Under the pieces are notes generated by a model. That model was not told the DNA's origin and made no database searches. It saw only the letters and a program-made list of their open reading frames with translations. Source: Dehalococcoidia bacterium (GTDB lineage: Bacteria > Chloroflexota > Dehalococcoidia > JACQUA01). Taken from it: a stretch of DNA of 14,349 nucleotides. The first letter of the stretch is position 1, and the number at the start of each line of letters is the position of its first letter. The stretch is taken from NCBI GenBank assembly GCA_030689845.1, contig JAUYHV010000318.1, forward strand, positions 1 to 14,349. Reading direction: 5' to 3'. This document shows positions 6,673 through 13,760 of this stretch, one piece after another. A program made the position numbers and the translations under genes.

Positions 6673-7318
6673 TTGCCACCTCTTTTTTAAAAGGAATTTC
6701 GACGGCTATTTTCGTGCCGGTGCTGTCGGGACGGGACTTTATCGACAGTTTCCCGTTCATTAATTCTACTCTCTCTTTCATCCCCGGGAGCCCAAGTCCC
6801 CGCGGCCTGGTTTTGGAACCCATCGCCTCTTCCACATTGAATCCATCCCCGTTATCTTTAATTTGAACTGCCAGGGCCTTCGGTTTAAAATGCATAACTA
6901 TCTCGGCATTCTTTGCATGGGAATGCCGGGCTATATTGGTTACTGCCTCCTGGATGACCCTGAACAGGGTAGTCTCCACCGCTGTCGGCAGTCTTCTGAC
7001 TTTGCCCATAATTTTAAAATTTGCCATTATTCCTGCATTTTTTAGATTATTATCTAACAGCCAGCGAGTTGCTGCAACAAGCCCCAGGTCGTCAAGCATG
7101 GACGGGCGCAGTTCATAAATTATTCTGTGAACCTCGTTGAGGACACCCAGGACCCTGTCGTTCGCGTGTAAAGGAATGCTGGCAAAAGCGTGCAGCCCCT
7201 CAATTGCTACGAGGTTCTGGCGGACAGCCCGTTCATCCCTGGAAATGTCCTTAACCACCGTGGCTTTTCCGCTTTGGGCTACCTGTCCTGGTATTCCTTC
7301 CCCGGGTGCCAGGCACAT
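6665..7318 (-). CDS. GAF sensor histidine kinase remnant lacking the phosphoacceptor region
   Basis: From the first available ATG this encodes 217 residues, but the same frame stays open and GAF-like back to 7423 (ADCRGILLWDEERGKLFYTV), where a stop blocks it with no ATG, GTG or TTG. The start of the GAF domain is therefore missing. At residues 60-62 the GAF core (ASIPLHANDRVLGVLN) runs directly into EVHRIIYELRPSMLDDLGL, which in NarX/LiaS-type kinases follows the HisKA_3 dimerisation helix. The end of GAF and the H-box with its phosphorylated His are absent. The HATPase_c domain is intact: N-box FRVIQEAVTNIARH (119-132), DNGDGF (155-160) and GLGLPGMKERV (174-184). It overlaps the response regulator by 8 bases. 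It cannot autophosphorylate by the usual route, so it is a decaying gene, an assembly deletion, or a protein with another role. Confidence 0.75.
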   Translation of the reverse strand: MCLAPGEGIPGQVAQSGKATVVKDISRDERAVRQNLVAIEGLHAFASIPLHANDRVLGVLNEVHRIIYELRPSMLDDLGLVAATRWLLDNNLKNAGIMANFKIMGKVRRLPTAVETTLFRVIQEAVTNIARHSHAKNAEIVMHFKPKALAVQIKDNGDGFNVEEAMGSKTRPRGLGLPGMKERVELMNGKLSIKSRPDSTGTKIAVEIPFKKEVANG

Positions 7319-7416
7319 TTCACCAATATAATCAGTTGAAAAAACGCGATGAACCGTGTAAAACAGCTTTCCCCTTTCCTCATCCCAGAGCAGTATACCC
7401 CGGCAATCGGCCTTTA

Positions 7417-7575
7417 TCAGCTTTTATTTCCGGGTTGTATCTCTTGTAAGAGTTCTTTTAAAGAGGAAATTTCCTGGCGGAGTTTCTTTTGCCTGTTGAA
7501 TAACACCAGGATGAAGCCAAAAACTACCGCCCAGACGATTGCGTAAGCGGTGAACAGGTAAGCGGCATTCTCCAT
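7417..7575 (-). CDS. ccmD: CcmD-family small membrane protein
   Basis: A 52-residue ORF, MENAAYLFTAYAIVWAVVFG..., with one membrane helix at about 5-26 and a basic NRQKKLRQE stretch leading into an amphipathic helix. This is the standard build of CcmD: small, one helix, N-terminus out, basic and coiled tail in the cytoplasm. CcmD stabilises the CcmABC complex and is needed to release holo-CcmE. The YLFxAYxIxW pattern is typical of CcmD-family proteins in Gram-positive and deltaproteobacterial clusters. ATG at 7573-7575 has GAGGTG 6 bases upstream and follows ccmC by 22 bases, the expected place. Its stop (7417-7419) falls within the region from which the damaged kinase frame opens. Confidence 0.85.
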   Translation of the reverse strand: MENAAYLFTAYAIVWAVVFGFILVLFNRQKKLRQEISSLKELLQEIQPGNKS

Positions 7576-7597
7576 TTTATACACCTCATAATAAATT

Positions 7598-8278
7598 TTA
7601 CCGTGACTTTATCGATTCCCTAAGGGTATTTATTAAACTTTCGTCATTTTTCGCCGACACTTTGTATTGCAAAAGTAGAAAATAAAAGGACGTAAAAGCA
7701 GCCAGGCTCACCATCAGTGTCAGCAGCATTGGAGGAGCCAGTCCCCCGGAAAAAATTACCGGTCCGGGATGGATTCCCCTCCACAGGGTCGTGGACAGGG
7801 CGATGATAGGGATATCGACAAGACCGATGATACCAACTATGGCGGAATACCTGGCGCCCCGCTCCGGGTCGGTGGCCAGCGACCTGACCATGAAGTAGGC
7901 CAGGTATATGAACCACAGCACCAGGGTTGCTGTCAGGCGGGGTTCCCAGGTCCACCAGACTCCCCAGATAGGCCTGGCCCAGATAGAACCCACTATGAGA
8001 GCCAGAGTAGTAAAAACAATCCCGATTTCTGCCGAGGACATGGCCAGGATATCCCACTTTCTGGCTCGTTTGACAAGGTAAAGTATGCTGCCGATAAAAA
8101 TTATTACGAAGGACAGCAGGGCTAACCAGCCCGTTGGAACCATCAGGTAAAAGATGCGCTGGACAATACCCATCTCCCTCTCGGTGGGAACGAAAACGAA
8201 TACCAGGTACAGGGATACGGTCATGAGGACGAAACTAAGGATCAGCAGTCCGTTTCTGAGAATATTGTTCGTGTTCAT
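7598..8278 (-). CDS. ccmC: CcmC, heme handling protein of cytochrome c maturation
   Basis: The 226-residue protein has six membrane helices and the tryptophan-rich signature WGVWWTWEPRLT (105-116), which in CcmC binds heme and presents it to CcmE. The start is ATG at 8276-8278, with GAGGAAAC upstream; the frame opens farther upstream, but that part overlaps ccmB and looks non-coding. Two signature residues differ from E. coli CcmC. The first conserved heme-ligand His (RIIYLHVP in E. coli) is Met46 here (RIFYLMVP), and the Asp of the WWD motif is Glu112. The second ligand His is kept (His170 in LWRGIHPGP). It lies 8 bases after ccmB and 22 before ccmD. The assignment is firm; the ligand change is discussed in the findings. 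Confidence 0.93.
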   Translation of the reverse strand: MNTNNILRNGLLILSFVLMTVSLYLVFVFVPTEREMGIVQRIFYLMVPTGWLALLSFVIIFIGSILYLVKRARKWDILAMSSAEIGIVFTTLALIVGSIWARPIWGVWWTWEPRLTATLVLWFIYLAYFMVRSLATDPERGARYSAIVGIIGLVDIPIIALSTTLWRGIHPGPVIFSGGLAPPMLLTLMVSLAAFTSFYFLLLQYKVSAKNDESLINTLRESIKSR

Positions 8279-8286
8279 TGTTTCCT

Positions 8287-8958
8287 CTATTCTTCTATGA
8301 CGTAAGAAAATATTAAAAACGATACAACAAAAAAGATGGCATCGAAGGCTGCTATCATGGGCAACCAGGGGACAAGGGAACTCCACGAACCTCCGGCCAG
8401 GGATATTTCAGTAGCTTTGACGGCGCTGATTATTACCGGGGAAATGATGGGAAAAAACAGGATTGGCAGTACCATTTCCCTTGCTTTGGTGTTAATGGCC
8501 ACGGCTGAAAAAAGGGTACCCACCACCACGAATCCGAAAGTTGCCAGGACCGTGATGGTAACGATCTGGAGCGACAGGACAGGTAAATTAAACAGTAAGG
8601 TGAAAATCGGCAAAGCAATCACTTCTACGACCAGCATAAAAATTAAACTTCCCAGCATCTTGCCCGTATATATGGCTTCCCTGCTTACCGGGCACACCAT
8701 TAAGCCTTCCAGGCAGTCCTGCTCTTTTTCAGGAACAAAGAGGCGGTTAAGGCTAAGAACGCCGGCAAAGGCGAAAGTGACCCAGAGAATACCCGGCGCA
8801 ACTACTTTCATTGTCTGCTGTGTGGCTCCGAAGGAAAAATTGAAGATTACTATCACCAAAAGGGTAAAAACCAGCACAGAGGAGACTATCTCTTTTGTGC
8901 GCATCTCCGAGATAGTGTCTTTCCAGGTAATTGCCGCGACAGTATGCCAGAAATTCAC
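8287..8958 (-). CDS. ccmB: CcmB, heme exporter permease subunit
   Basis: This 223-residue protein has about six hydrophobic segments. RTKEIVSSVLVFTLLVIVIF near the N-terminus, FVPEKEQDCLEGLMVCPV (about 72-89), and the C-terminal IISPVIISAVKAT are hallmark CcmB stretches. CcmB is the membrane subunit that pairs with the CcmA ATPase; with CcmC and CcmD it releases heme-loaded CcmE. The start is GTG (8956-8958), overlapping the ccmA stop as GTGA, with a GGGGG run about 7 bases upstream, so translation is coupled to ccmA. The long plus-strand ORF over this gene is only its shadow. Confidence 0.93.
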   Translation of the reverse strand: MNFWHTVAAITWKDTISEMRTKEIVSSVLVFTLLVIVIFNFSFGATQQTMKVVAPGILWVTFAFAGVLSLNRLFVPEKEQDCLEGLMVCPVSREAIYTGKMLGSLIFMLVVEVIALPIFTLLFNLPVLSLQIVTITVLATFGFVVVGTLFSAVAINTKAREMVLPILFFPIISPVIISAVKATEISLAGGSWSSLVPWLPMIAAFDAIFFVVSFLIFSYVIEE

Positions 8959-9692
8959 GGTAATGCCCCCGTGCTGCTCTTATAGGCTTTTTTCAGACCC
9001 GGCAGGTCTAACGATTGCCTCAATCCCTCGTATACAATCTTACCTTGGTCCATTATAAGGATGCGGTCTGCAAATTCCAGTCCCTGCTCAAGGTTATGGG
9101 TTGTAAGGACAATAGTCCGCCTGTCTTCGGTGCTTCCTTTCAGCATCTTCCACAGCATGCTGATGGAGTCCTGGTCTAACCCGGTTTCAGGTTCATCCAG
9201 CAGCATGATGGGTGGTTTGTGCAGCTGGGAACGGGCAAAGGACACCCTCTGCTGCATACCGCGGGAAAGGGTGCCGACCCGGTCATGAAGGCGGGATGTC
9301 ATGCCTACCGTTTCTATTACTTCCAGCAGCCTTTCCTTTCGGTTTGGGACCCCGAACATACGGCAGTAGAAATCCAGGTTTTCATAGGTCGTAAGGTTAT
9401 TGTAGAGGAAGGTCTGGTGGGTAACTATTCCGATGCGGCGGCGGACTTCCTCGATATTATCTTTCAGGTTTATGCCGTCAATCCAGACTGTGCCCGCGGA
9501 GGGGTTCATGATGGTTGCCAGCACTTTTATGAGGGTGGTTTTTCCGGCTCCGTTCGGGCCAAAAATAGTAACACACTCACCCCGCTGGATGTCCAGGTCT
9601 ATCCCATTGAGCGCCAGGTAGCTGCCAAAGGGTTTGGCGAGGTCCCGGGCCTTGATGGCCAAATCCCTGGAAGCCTTGTCCTTTTGGTCCAT
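8955..9692 (-). CDS. ccmA: CcmA, heme exporter ATP-binding subunit
   Basis: The 245-residue ATPase has Walker A GPNGAGKTT (about 45-53), Q-loop region around THQTFLY, signature LSRGMQQRV (about 143-151), Walker B IMLLDEPE (about 163-170) and switch His in TTHNL (about 198). Direct linkage to ccmB, ccmC and ccmD identifies it as CcmA rather than a generic ABC ATPase. Its ATP hydrolysis releases holo-CcmE from the CcmABCD complex. Length is slightly above the usual 200-240, due to an N-terminal extension (MDQKDKASRDL) and a short tail. The ATG follows the preceding gene's stop by 10 bases, with a weak GGGACGG for ribosome binding. Confidence 0.92.
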   Translation of the reverse strand: MDQKDKASRDLAIKARDLAKPFGSYLALNGIDLDIQRGECVTIFGPNGAGKTTLIKVLATIMNPSAGTVWIDGINLKDNIEEVRRRIGIVTHQTFLYNNLTTYENLDFYCRMFGVPNRKERLLEVIETVGMTSRLHDRVGTLSRGMQQRVSFARSQLHKPPIMLLDEPETGLDQDSISMLWKMLKGSTEDRRTIVLTTHNLEQGLEFADRILIMDQGKIVYEGLRQSLDLPGLKKAYKSSTGALP

Positions 9693-9702
9693 TAACCCGT
9701 CC

Positions 9703-10860
9703 CTAAACTTTTCCCGGCCGTTGCCTTAATTTAATAAGCAAGGCCTTTTTCTCTTCGCGTAATTTCCTGTATATTTCCTCGGGAATTACCCCGGCTTCGA
9801 AGTCATCGTCTAATCCGGCAATTTCAATCAGTAAACGGTCCTCTGCGAGTTCGGGGACGGCCGCCGCCGCAGGCACCGGTTGAGGTCTTCGCCTCCTGAA
9901 CAGGTAAACGGCTGCACCCCCTGCTATCAATATTGCCATAGTCGATATTACCCACTGAAGACGGTTAGTACCGCCGCTGCGGGGCAGCCCGGAAAAGCGT
10001 GCGACGACTTTTTCACCGGGTATCAGGTCTTTGGCTGAAAAACGCTTAAAGCTGTTCCCCTGTTGCTCCATGATGCCTTCATTCGTCAGTTCGTCGCTTT
10101 CAATGTTCGATATGTTGCTTTGAACCAGGAACTGGTAACTTTTAGTGGGATAGTGGATATCCCGGGAAAAAGTATATTTGGGGGATTTGTTTTCGATTAC
10201 GTAAGAGAATACCACTTCCATGGGCCCCGGCAAAACTGGCATAGTGTCAATAAATCCCGCGTCGGTTTTAAAAATGCGGGATTCCCTCAAACCGCTCATT
10301 GGCTGCATCGCAGTAACGCCGTCCGGCATGGAAAACTTCAGAGTCTCAGTTTTGCCTCCGGGGGCAGCAACCCCCTGCCCAATATAGGTTTTGTCGCTTT
10401 CGTTAACGATTAGATAAAATTCCAAAACTTCGAGGCTTTCGTTTTCAGCATAGACAAGGCTGTGAGCCATGGAAACTTTGATTTTCGAGACATCGGTTGT
10501 CGAATCGTAAACATTCGTCCCGACAAATTTGCTGATTTCACCTTCCCGAAAGGTAAGCTTTTCGCTGGTGTAGTCCGCAGATTGGAAATTAACCGTTACC
10601 TGGTAGCTGAAAGAGGGGTCTGTGGCGAGGTTTTGAAAAATAAAATACCCCTCGCCGTCGCTCGGGGTAGACAACTGGTCCGTTTCGTTGTCGTTTACAA
10701 AGACTTTGAGGATGATTTCCTGGCCGGCTACGCTGCTTCCGTCCCTGGTTTCGTTAACCAGACGCCCTTCGATAGTCCCGGGGCCCTGTTCTGCTGCCAG
10801 GGCAGGAAATGTTGTGGCAAGGAATAGAATAATGAGGCATAAACTGATGCTTTTGAGCAT
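9703..10860 (-). CDS. Membrane-anchored ccm-operon protein, carboxypeptidase-regulatory-like fold, unknown function
   Basis: I do not recognise this as a named Ccm protein. The 385 residues show a signal peptide (1-22, ending FPALA), a beta-sandwich region at about 28-95 (TIEGRLVNETRDGSSVAGQE, then GEGYFIFQNL) like the carboxypeptidase-regulatory/CnaB fold, a second beta-rich part to about 295, one membrane helix at 301-321 followed by RRRR, a proline/alanine linker and a charged helical tail at 338-380. Most of it would face outside with the tail in the cytoplasm. The tail (DDDFEAGVIPEEIYRKLREE) resembles a segment in the next upstream protein and the CcmI N-terminal region. There is no CxxCH or thioredoxin motif. 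AGGAGG lies only 3 bases before the ATG. Its place between ccmH/ccmI-like genes and ccmA suggests an accessory role in maturation. Confidence 0.7.
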   Translation of the reverse strand: MLKSISLCLIILFLATTFPALAAEQGPGTIEGRLVNETRDGSSVAGQEIILKVFVNDNETDQLSTPSDGEGYFIFQNLATDPSFSYQVTVNFQSADYTSEKLTFREGEISKFVGTNVYDSTTDVSKIKVSMAHSLVYAENESLEVLEFYLIVNESDKTYIGQGVAAPGGKTETLKFSMPDGVTAMQPMSGLRESRIFKTDAGFIDTMPVLPGPMEVVFSYVIENKSPKYTFSRDIHYPTKSYQFLVQSNISNIESDELTNEGIMEQQGNSFKRFSAKDLIPGEKVVARFSGLPRSGGTNRLQWVISTMAILIAGGAAVYLFRRRRPQPVPAAAAVPELAEDRLLIEIAGLDDDFEAGVIPEEIYRKLREEKKALLIKLRQRPGKV

Positions 10861-10870
10861 AAGCCTCCTG

Positions 10871-11281
10871 TTATTTCAGAGTTGCGCCGCACTGGGGACA
10901 GAACCTGTCACCTTCACCGTGTTTGGTCCCGCACTCGTGGCAGAACAGCCCCTTGCTCTGCCGGATTGACCTGACCTGCTTTTCTATGTCATCGTCAGGT
11001 TCAGGACTTTGGCCAACACTGTCGATTTCCCTGAGGATGGAAACAGCTTTTTTCTTATACCGCGCTTCCAGCTCACGGTAGTCCTCATCGGACAAAAGCC
11101 CGGACTGGGAATCGAACTCAAGTTCTTTGAGCATGGAATATGCCGTATCCCGCCTGGAATAAAGTCCCCCCAGTTTTTCGTCCCCGTCCGCTTCGACCTT
11201 CCATGTTTTATGCTTAAAAAGGGGGTATCCCACGAAGGCAAATGTGGCAACGGTTAAAAGTAACGAAATGAATACGGTCAT
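10871..11281 (-). CDS. CcmI-like membrane protein with C-terminal zinc ribbon
   Basis: The 136 residues comprise one N-terminal membrane helix (about 2-22), a helical region with ELEFDSQSGLLSDEDYRELE (53-72) that matches the pattern of the CcmI/CycH N-terminal domain, and a four-cysteine ribbon at the end: Cys114, Cys117, Cys128 and Cys131. CcmI normally helps deliver apocytochrome to the CcmF-CcmH ligase. Here the TPR chaperone part is absent and replaced by the ribbon, on the cytoplasmic side if the topology is as in CcmI. The ATG overlaps the ccmH stop (ATGA, 11278-11281). The operon position right after ccmF-ccmH is where ccmI is found. The zinc-ribbon prediction is firm in pattern; the CcmI relation is inference. 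Confidence 0.72.
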   Translation of the reverse strand: MTVFISLLLTVATFAFVGYPLFKHKTWKVEADGDEKLGGLYSRRDTAYSMLKELEFDSQSGLLSDEDYRELEARYKKKAVSILREIDSVGQSPEPDDDIEKQVRSIRQSKGLFCHECGTKHGEGDRFCPQCGATLK

Positions 11282-11763
11282 CTGAAACCTTTTTCGCTGA
11301 AGCGCTGCAATTCTCTATCAACTCTTCGCCGGTACTCGTCATCCATTTCCTCCGACCGGGTTTCCACCGGTGCCGGAACCTGCCTGCCCCGTTTCACCCA
11401 TGCCATCAGGGCAAGGTAGATTCCCCCGGCTCCGAAGATTATGGCAGCAAAGGGAGTTATCCAGGCGGTGAGGTTAAAGCCTCTTTTGGGTGGGGAAGCA
11501 AGGACCTGCTCACCGTACCGGGATACAAATGACTGCACAATGGATGTTTCTGATTCTCCCTGGGATAGCTTTTGCTGGATAATGGCATTCATCTCCGTCC
11601 GGGACCCGCACTCTCCGTGGCTGCAGTTCAGCAGTATCATATTACAGCCGCACTGGCACACCAGTTGCTTGGCTATATCGCTGACCGAAGCCGCATAAGC
11701 CTTCCCTGGAAGAAGAAAAAATATGGCGAGAAGAATGATGTTAAGCTTTGTTTTTAGTCCCAT
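11278..11763 (-). CDS. ccmH: CcmH/CcmL-type thiol protein of the heme ligation complex
   Basis: This 161-residue protein has a signal/anchor (1-25), a helical Cys domain, a membrane helix at about 101-122 and a charged cytoplasmic tail. The domain contains IAKQLVCQCGCNMILLNC: Cys36, Cys38, Cys40, then Cys47 and Cys52. In classic CcmH the pair is LRCxxC, which reduces the apocytochrome CxxCH thiols; here it is the CQCGC form, with the Arg before the first Cys replaced by Val. The rest (RTEMNAIIQQKLSQGESE, FVSRYGEQVLASPP) is standard CcmH. It functions with CcmF at the outer face of the membrane. AAGGAG lies 9 bases before the ATG, overlapping the ccmF stop region, so translation is coupled to ccmF. 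Confidence 0.9.
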   Translation of the reverse strand: MGLKTKLNIILLAIFFLLPGKAYAASVSDIAKQLVCQCGCNMILLNCSHGECGSRTEMNAIIQQKLSQGESETSIVQSFVSRYGEQVLASPPKRGFNLTAWITPFAAIIFGAGGIYLALMAWVKRGRQVPAPVETRSEEMDDEYRRRVDRELQRFSEKGFR

Positions 11764-11769
11764 AACTGT

Positions 11770-13737
11770 TTACTCCTTGACGGGTTCGCCGCGTCCCGCT
11801 GATTTCCGCCGTTCCGGCCAGAAAGCTATCAGGCCTCCGAGTATGAAGACCCAGCCTCCGATCCATATCCAGCTGACCAGCGGGTTTATTAAGACTTTAA
11901 ACGAGGTGGCGCCATTTTGGTCCCACCCTATCAATATTACATAAAGGTCCTCTAACGGGGTGCTGCGAATCGCCACCTCAGTTACAGGCTGCTCATACGT
12001 GTTGTGGAAGTATTTTTCCGGGACCACCGTGCCGATGGATTTCCCCCGGTTTTGAACTGATAAGGTAGCCGAAACTACCATCTTGCTTGCCGTCTGAAAA
12101 TGGTCCATATTTTCAAACGTCAGCGTATAGTTTTTTATGTTCACAGAGTCGCCGGGCAAAAGGCTGGCTTCCTTCTCCGAATCATAAATTGAGGAGCCGA
12201 TAACGCCGATGCTTATCAGGATTATCGAAATGTGAACAATATACCCTCCATAACGGGGCCTGTTTGCCGCCACCAGGTTCCAGAAAGCCCTGGCGTAATT
12301 TTCCCCCTTCATGCGGTGGCGGGCCCTTATCCCCCTGATCCATTCGTATATTATGGTGAAAAGTACGAAAAAACAAACAGGGAAAGCTACAAGGGCAATA
12401 CCTTCACGGACTCCTGTAATATACAGGACGACGGCCAGCAAAACGGATAGAACAACCGGCAAGAGGAAATGCCGCACCAGGTTTCTGAGTGAAGCCCGCC
12501 TCCAGCCGATAAGGGAGCAGATTCCCGTAAGGATGAGAATGGCCAGGAAAATGGGGCCGTTCACCTGGTTAAAGAAGGGAGACCCTACGCTGATTTTAAC
12601 GCCGCGCACGGCTTCGGAAATCATGGGGAATACGGTCCCCAGGAATATGGCAAAGGCGGCTCCCACGAGGAGGAGGTTATTGAATAGAAAGGTGCTCTCC
12701 CTGGAAACCAGGGACTCCATCTCGGCCTCACCCTTGAGTTCCTCGCTTCGATAATACAGCAGAATGAGGGAACCTATAAGGCTGATGCTTATGAAAACCA
12801 GGAAAAATGGTCCCAACCTGGACTCGGCAAAAGTGTGGACGGAGGAAATAATGCCGCTCCTGGTAATGAACGTTCCGAATAATGCCAGAGTGAAAGATAA
12901 AATTACCAGCAGCATGTTCCAGACTTTAAGCATGCCCCTTCTTCTCTGCATCATCATGGAGTGGAGGAATGCCGTTGCAACCAGCCAGGGCAACAGGCCT
13001 GCGTTTTCTACAGGGTCCCATGCCCAGTACCCGCCCCATCCGAGTTCAACATAGGCCCACCAGGCCCCCAGGATATTTCCGACACCCAGCAGCAGCCATG
13101 CCATGAGAGTCCACCGCCGGACGGTTAAAATCCACTCATCACCAAGCCTCCCGGTTACCAGGGCCGCAATGGCGAAGGCGAAGGGGATGGTCAACGCCAC
13201 GTAACCCGCCAGCAGGGAAGGGGGGTGTATTATCATGCCCGGATTTTCCAGAAGGGGATTGAGGCCCCTTCCGTCCGCGGGTGTGAAAGTAAGGGTGTCG
13301 AAGGGGTTTGATACCGCGAGGATAACGAAAATGAAGAATACCTGGGTAATCATGGCAACGGAGGCGGCGTAGGGTACCAGTTCCCTGCCGATATCCCGTT
13401 TTTGCAGGACAGTGATGAGACTGAACAGGGAGAGCAGCCATGCCCAGAAAAGGAGGGAACCGGCGTTGCCTGCCCACAGGGCGCTGATTAAATATGCGGG
13501 GGAGAGATCGCGGTTGGTATAACTGGCTACGTATTCGATCCGGAAGTTATGGGTCAGGAGTGCAAAAAGGAGAACGAGTTCGGCCAGGGAGACAAGCCCG
13601 AAAACGGCGATGAGACTCCGTCTTGCGCTGGCGACAACTCCCGGGTTTCTTTTCCGGGTGCCGGTTATATATGCGACCGCAGAATAAATGGCAGCGGCTA
13701 ATGCCAGGAGTAAAGAGGTATTACCGATGTCCGTCAT
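11770..13737 (-). CDS. ccmF: CcmF, cytochrome c heme lyase subunit
   Basis: The 655-residue polytopic protein belongs to the heme-handling (HHP) family, about 14-15 membrane helices. The WWD domain is clear (GGYWAWDPVENAGLLPW, 235-251), with His171 in the conserved HPP and His259 (FLHS) flanking it; these match positions of the family's heme-binding histidines. CcmF takes heme from CcmE and, with CcmH, attaches it to the CxxCH thiols of the apocytochrome. The C-terminal region has the usual large outer domain (about 520-620) and a last helix (GGWVFILGGLIAFWPE). Length is normal. The ATG (13735-13737) has a weak upstream site (ACGGTAA), so coupling to ccmE 23 bases upstream is likely. Confidence 0.95.
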   Translation of the reverse strand: MTDIGNTSLLLALAAAIYSAVAYITGTRKRNPGVVASARRSLIAVFGLVSLAELVLLFALLTHNFRIEYVASYTNRDLSPAYLISALWAGNAGSLLFWAWLLSLFSLITVLQKRDIGRELVPYAASVAMITQVFFIFVILAVSNPFDTLTFTPADGRGLNPLLENPGMIIHPPSLLAGYVALTIPFAFAIAALVTGRLGDEWILTVRRWTLMAWLLLGVGNILGAWWAYVELGWGGYWAWDPVENAGLLPWLVATAFLHSMMMQRRRGMLKVWNMLLVILSFTLALFGTFITRSGIISSVHTFAESRLGPFFLVFISISLIGSLILLYYRSEELKGEAEMESLVSRESTFLFNNLLLVGAAFAIFLGTVFPMISEAVRGVKISVGSPFFNQVNGPIFLAILILTGICSLIGWRRASLRNLVRHFLLPVVLSVLLAVVLYITGVREGIALVAFPVCFFVLFTIIYEWIRGIRARHRMKGENYARAFWNLVAANRPRYGGYIVHISIILISIGVIGSSIYDSEKEASLLPGDSVNIKNYTLTFENMDHFQTASKMVVSATLSVQNRGKSIGTVVPEKYFHNTYEQPVTEVAIRSTPLEDLYVILIGWDQNGATSFKVLINPLVSWIWIGGWVFILGGLIAFWPERRKSAGRGEPVKE

Positions 13738-13760
13738 GAATTACCGTATTGAATTTTATT

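Noticed and set aside
8279..8386. Upstream in-frame ATG extending ccmC by 36 residues
   Set aside because: The extension overlaps ccmB, is not CcmC-like, and the inner ATG at 8276-8278 has a good GAGGAAAC site.
8336..9058. Long plus-strand ORF of 240 codons
   Set aside because: It is antisense to ccmB and the end of ccmA, whose motifs are unmistakable; the plus-strand peptide is rich in Thr/Lys/Arg without any recognisable fold.
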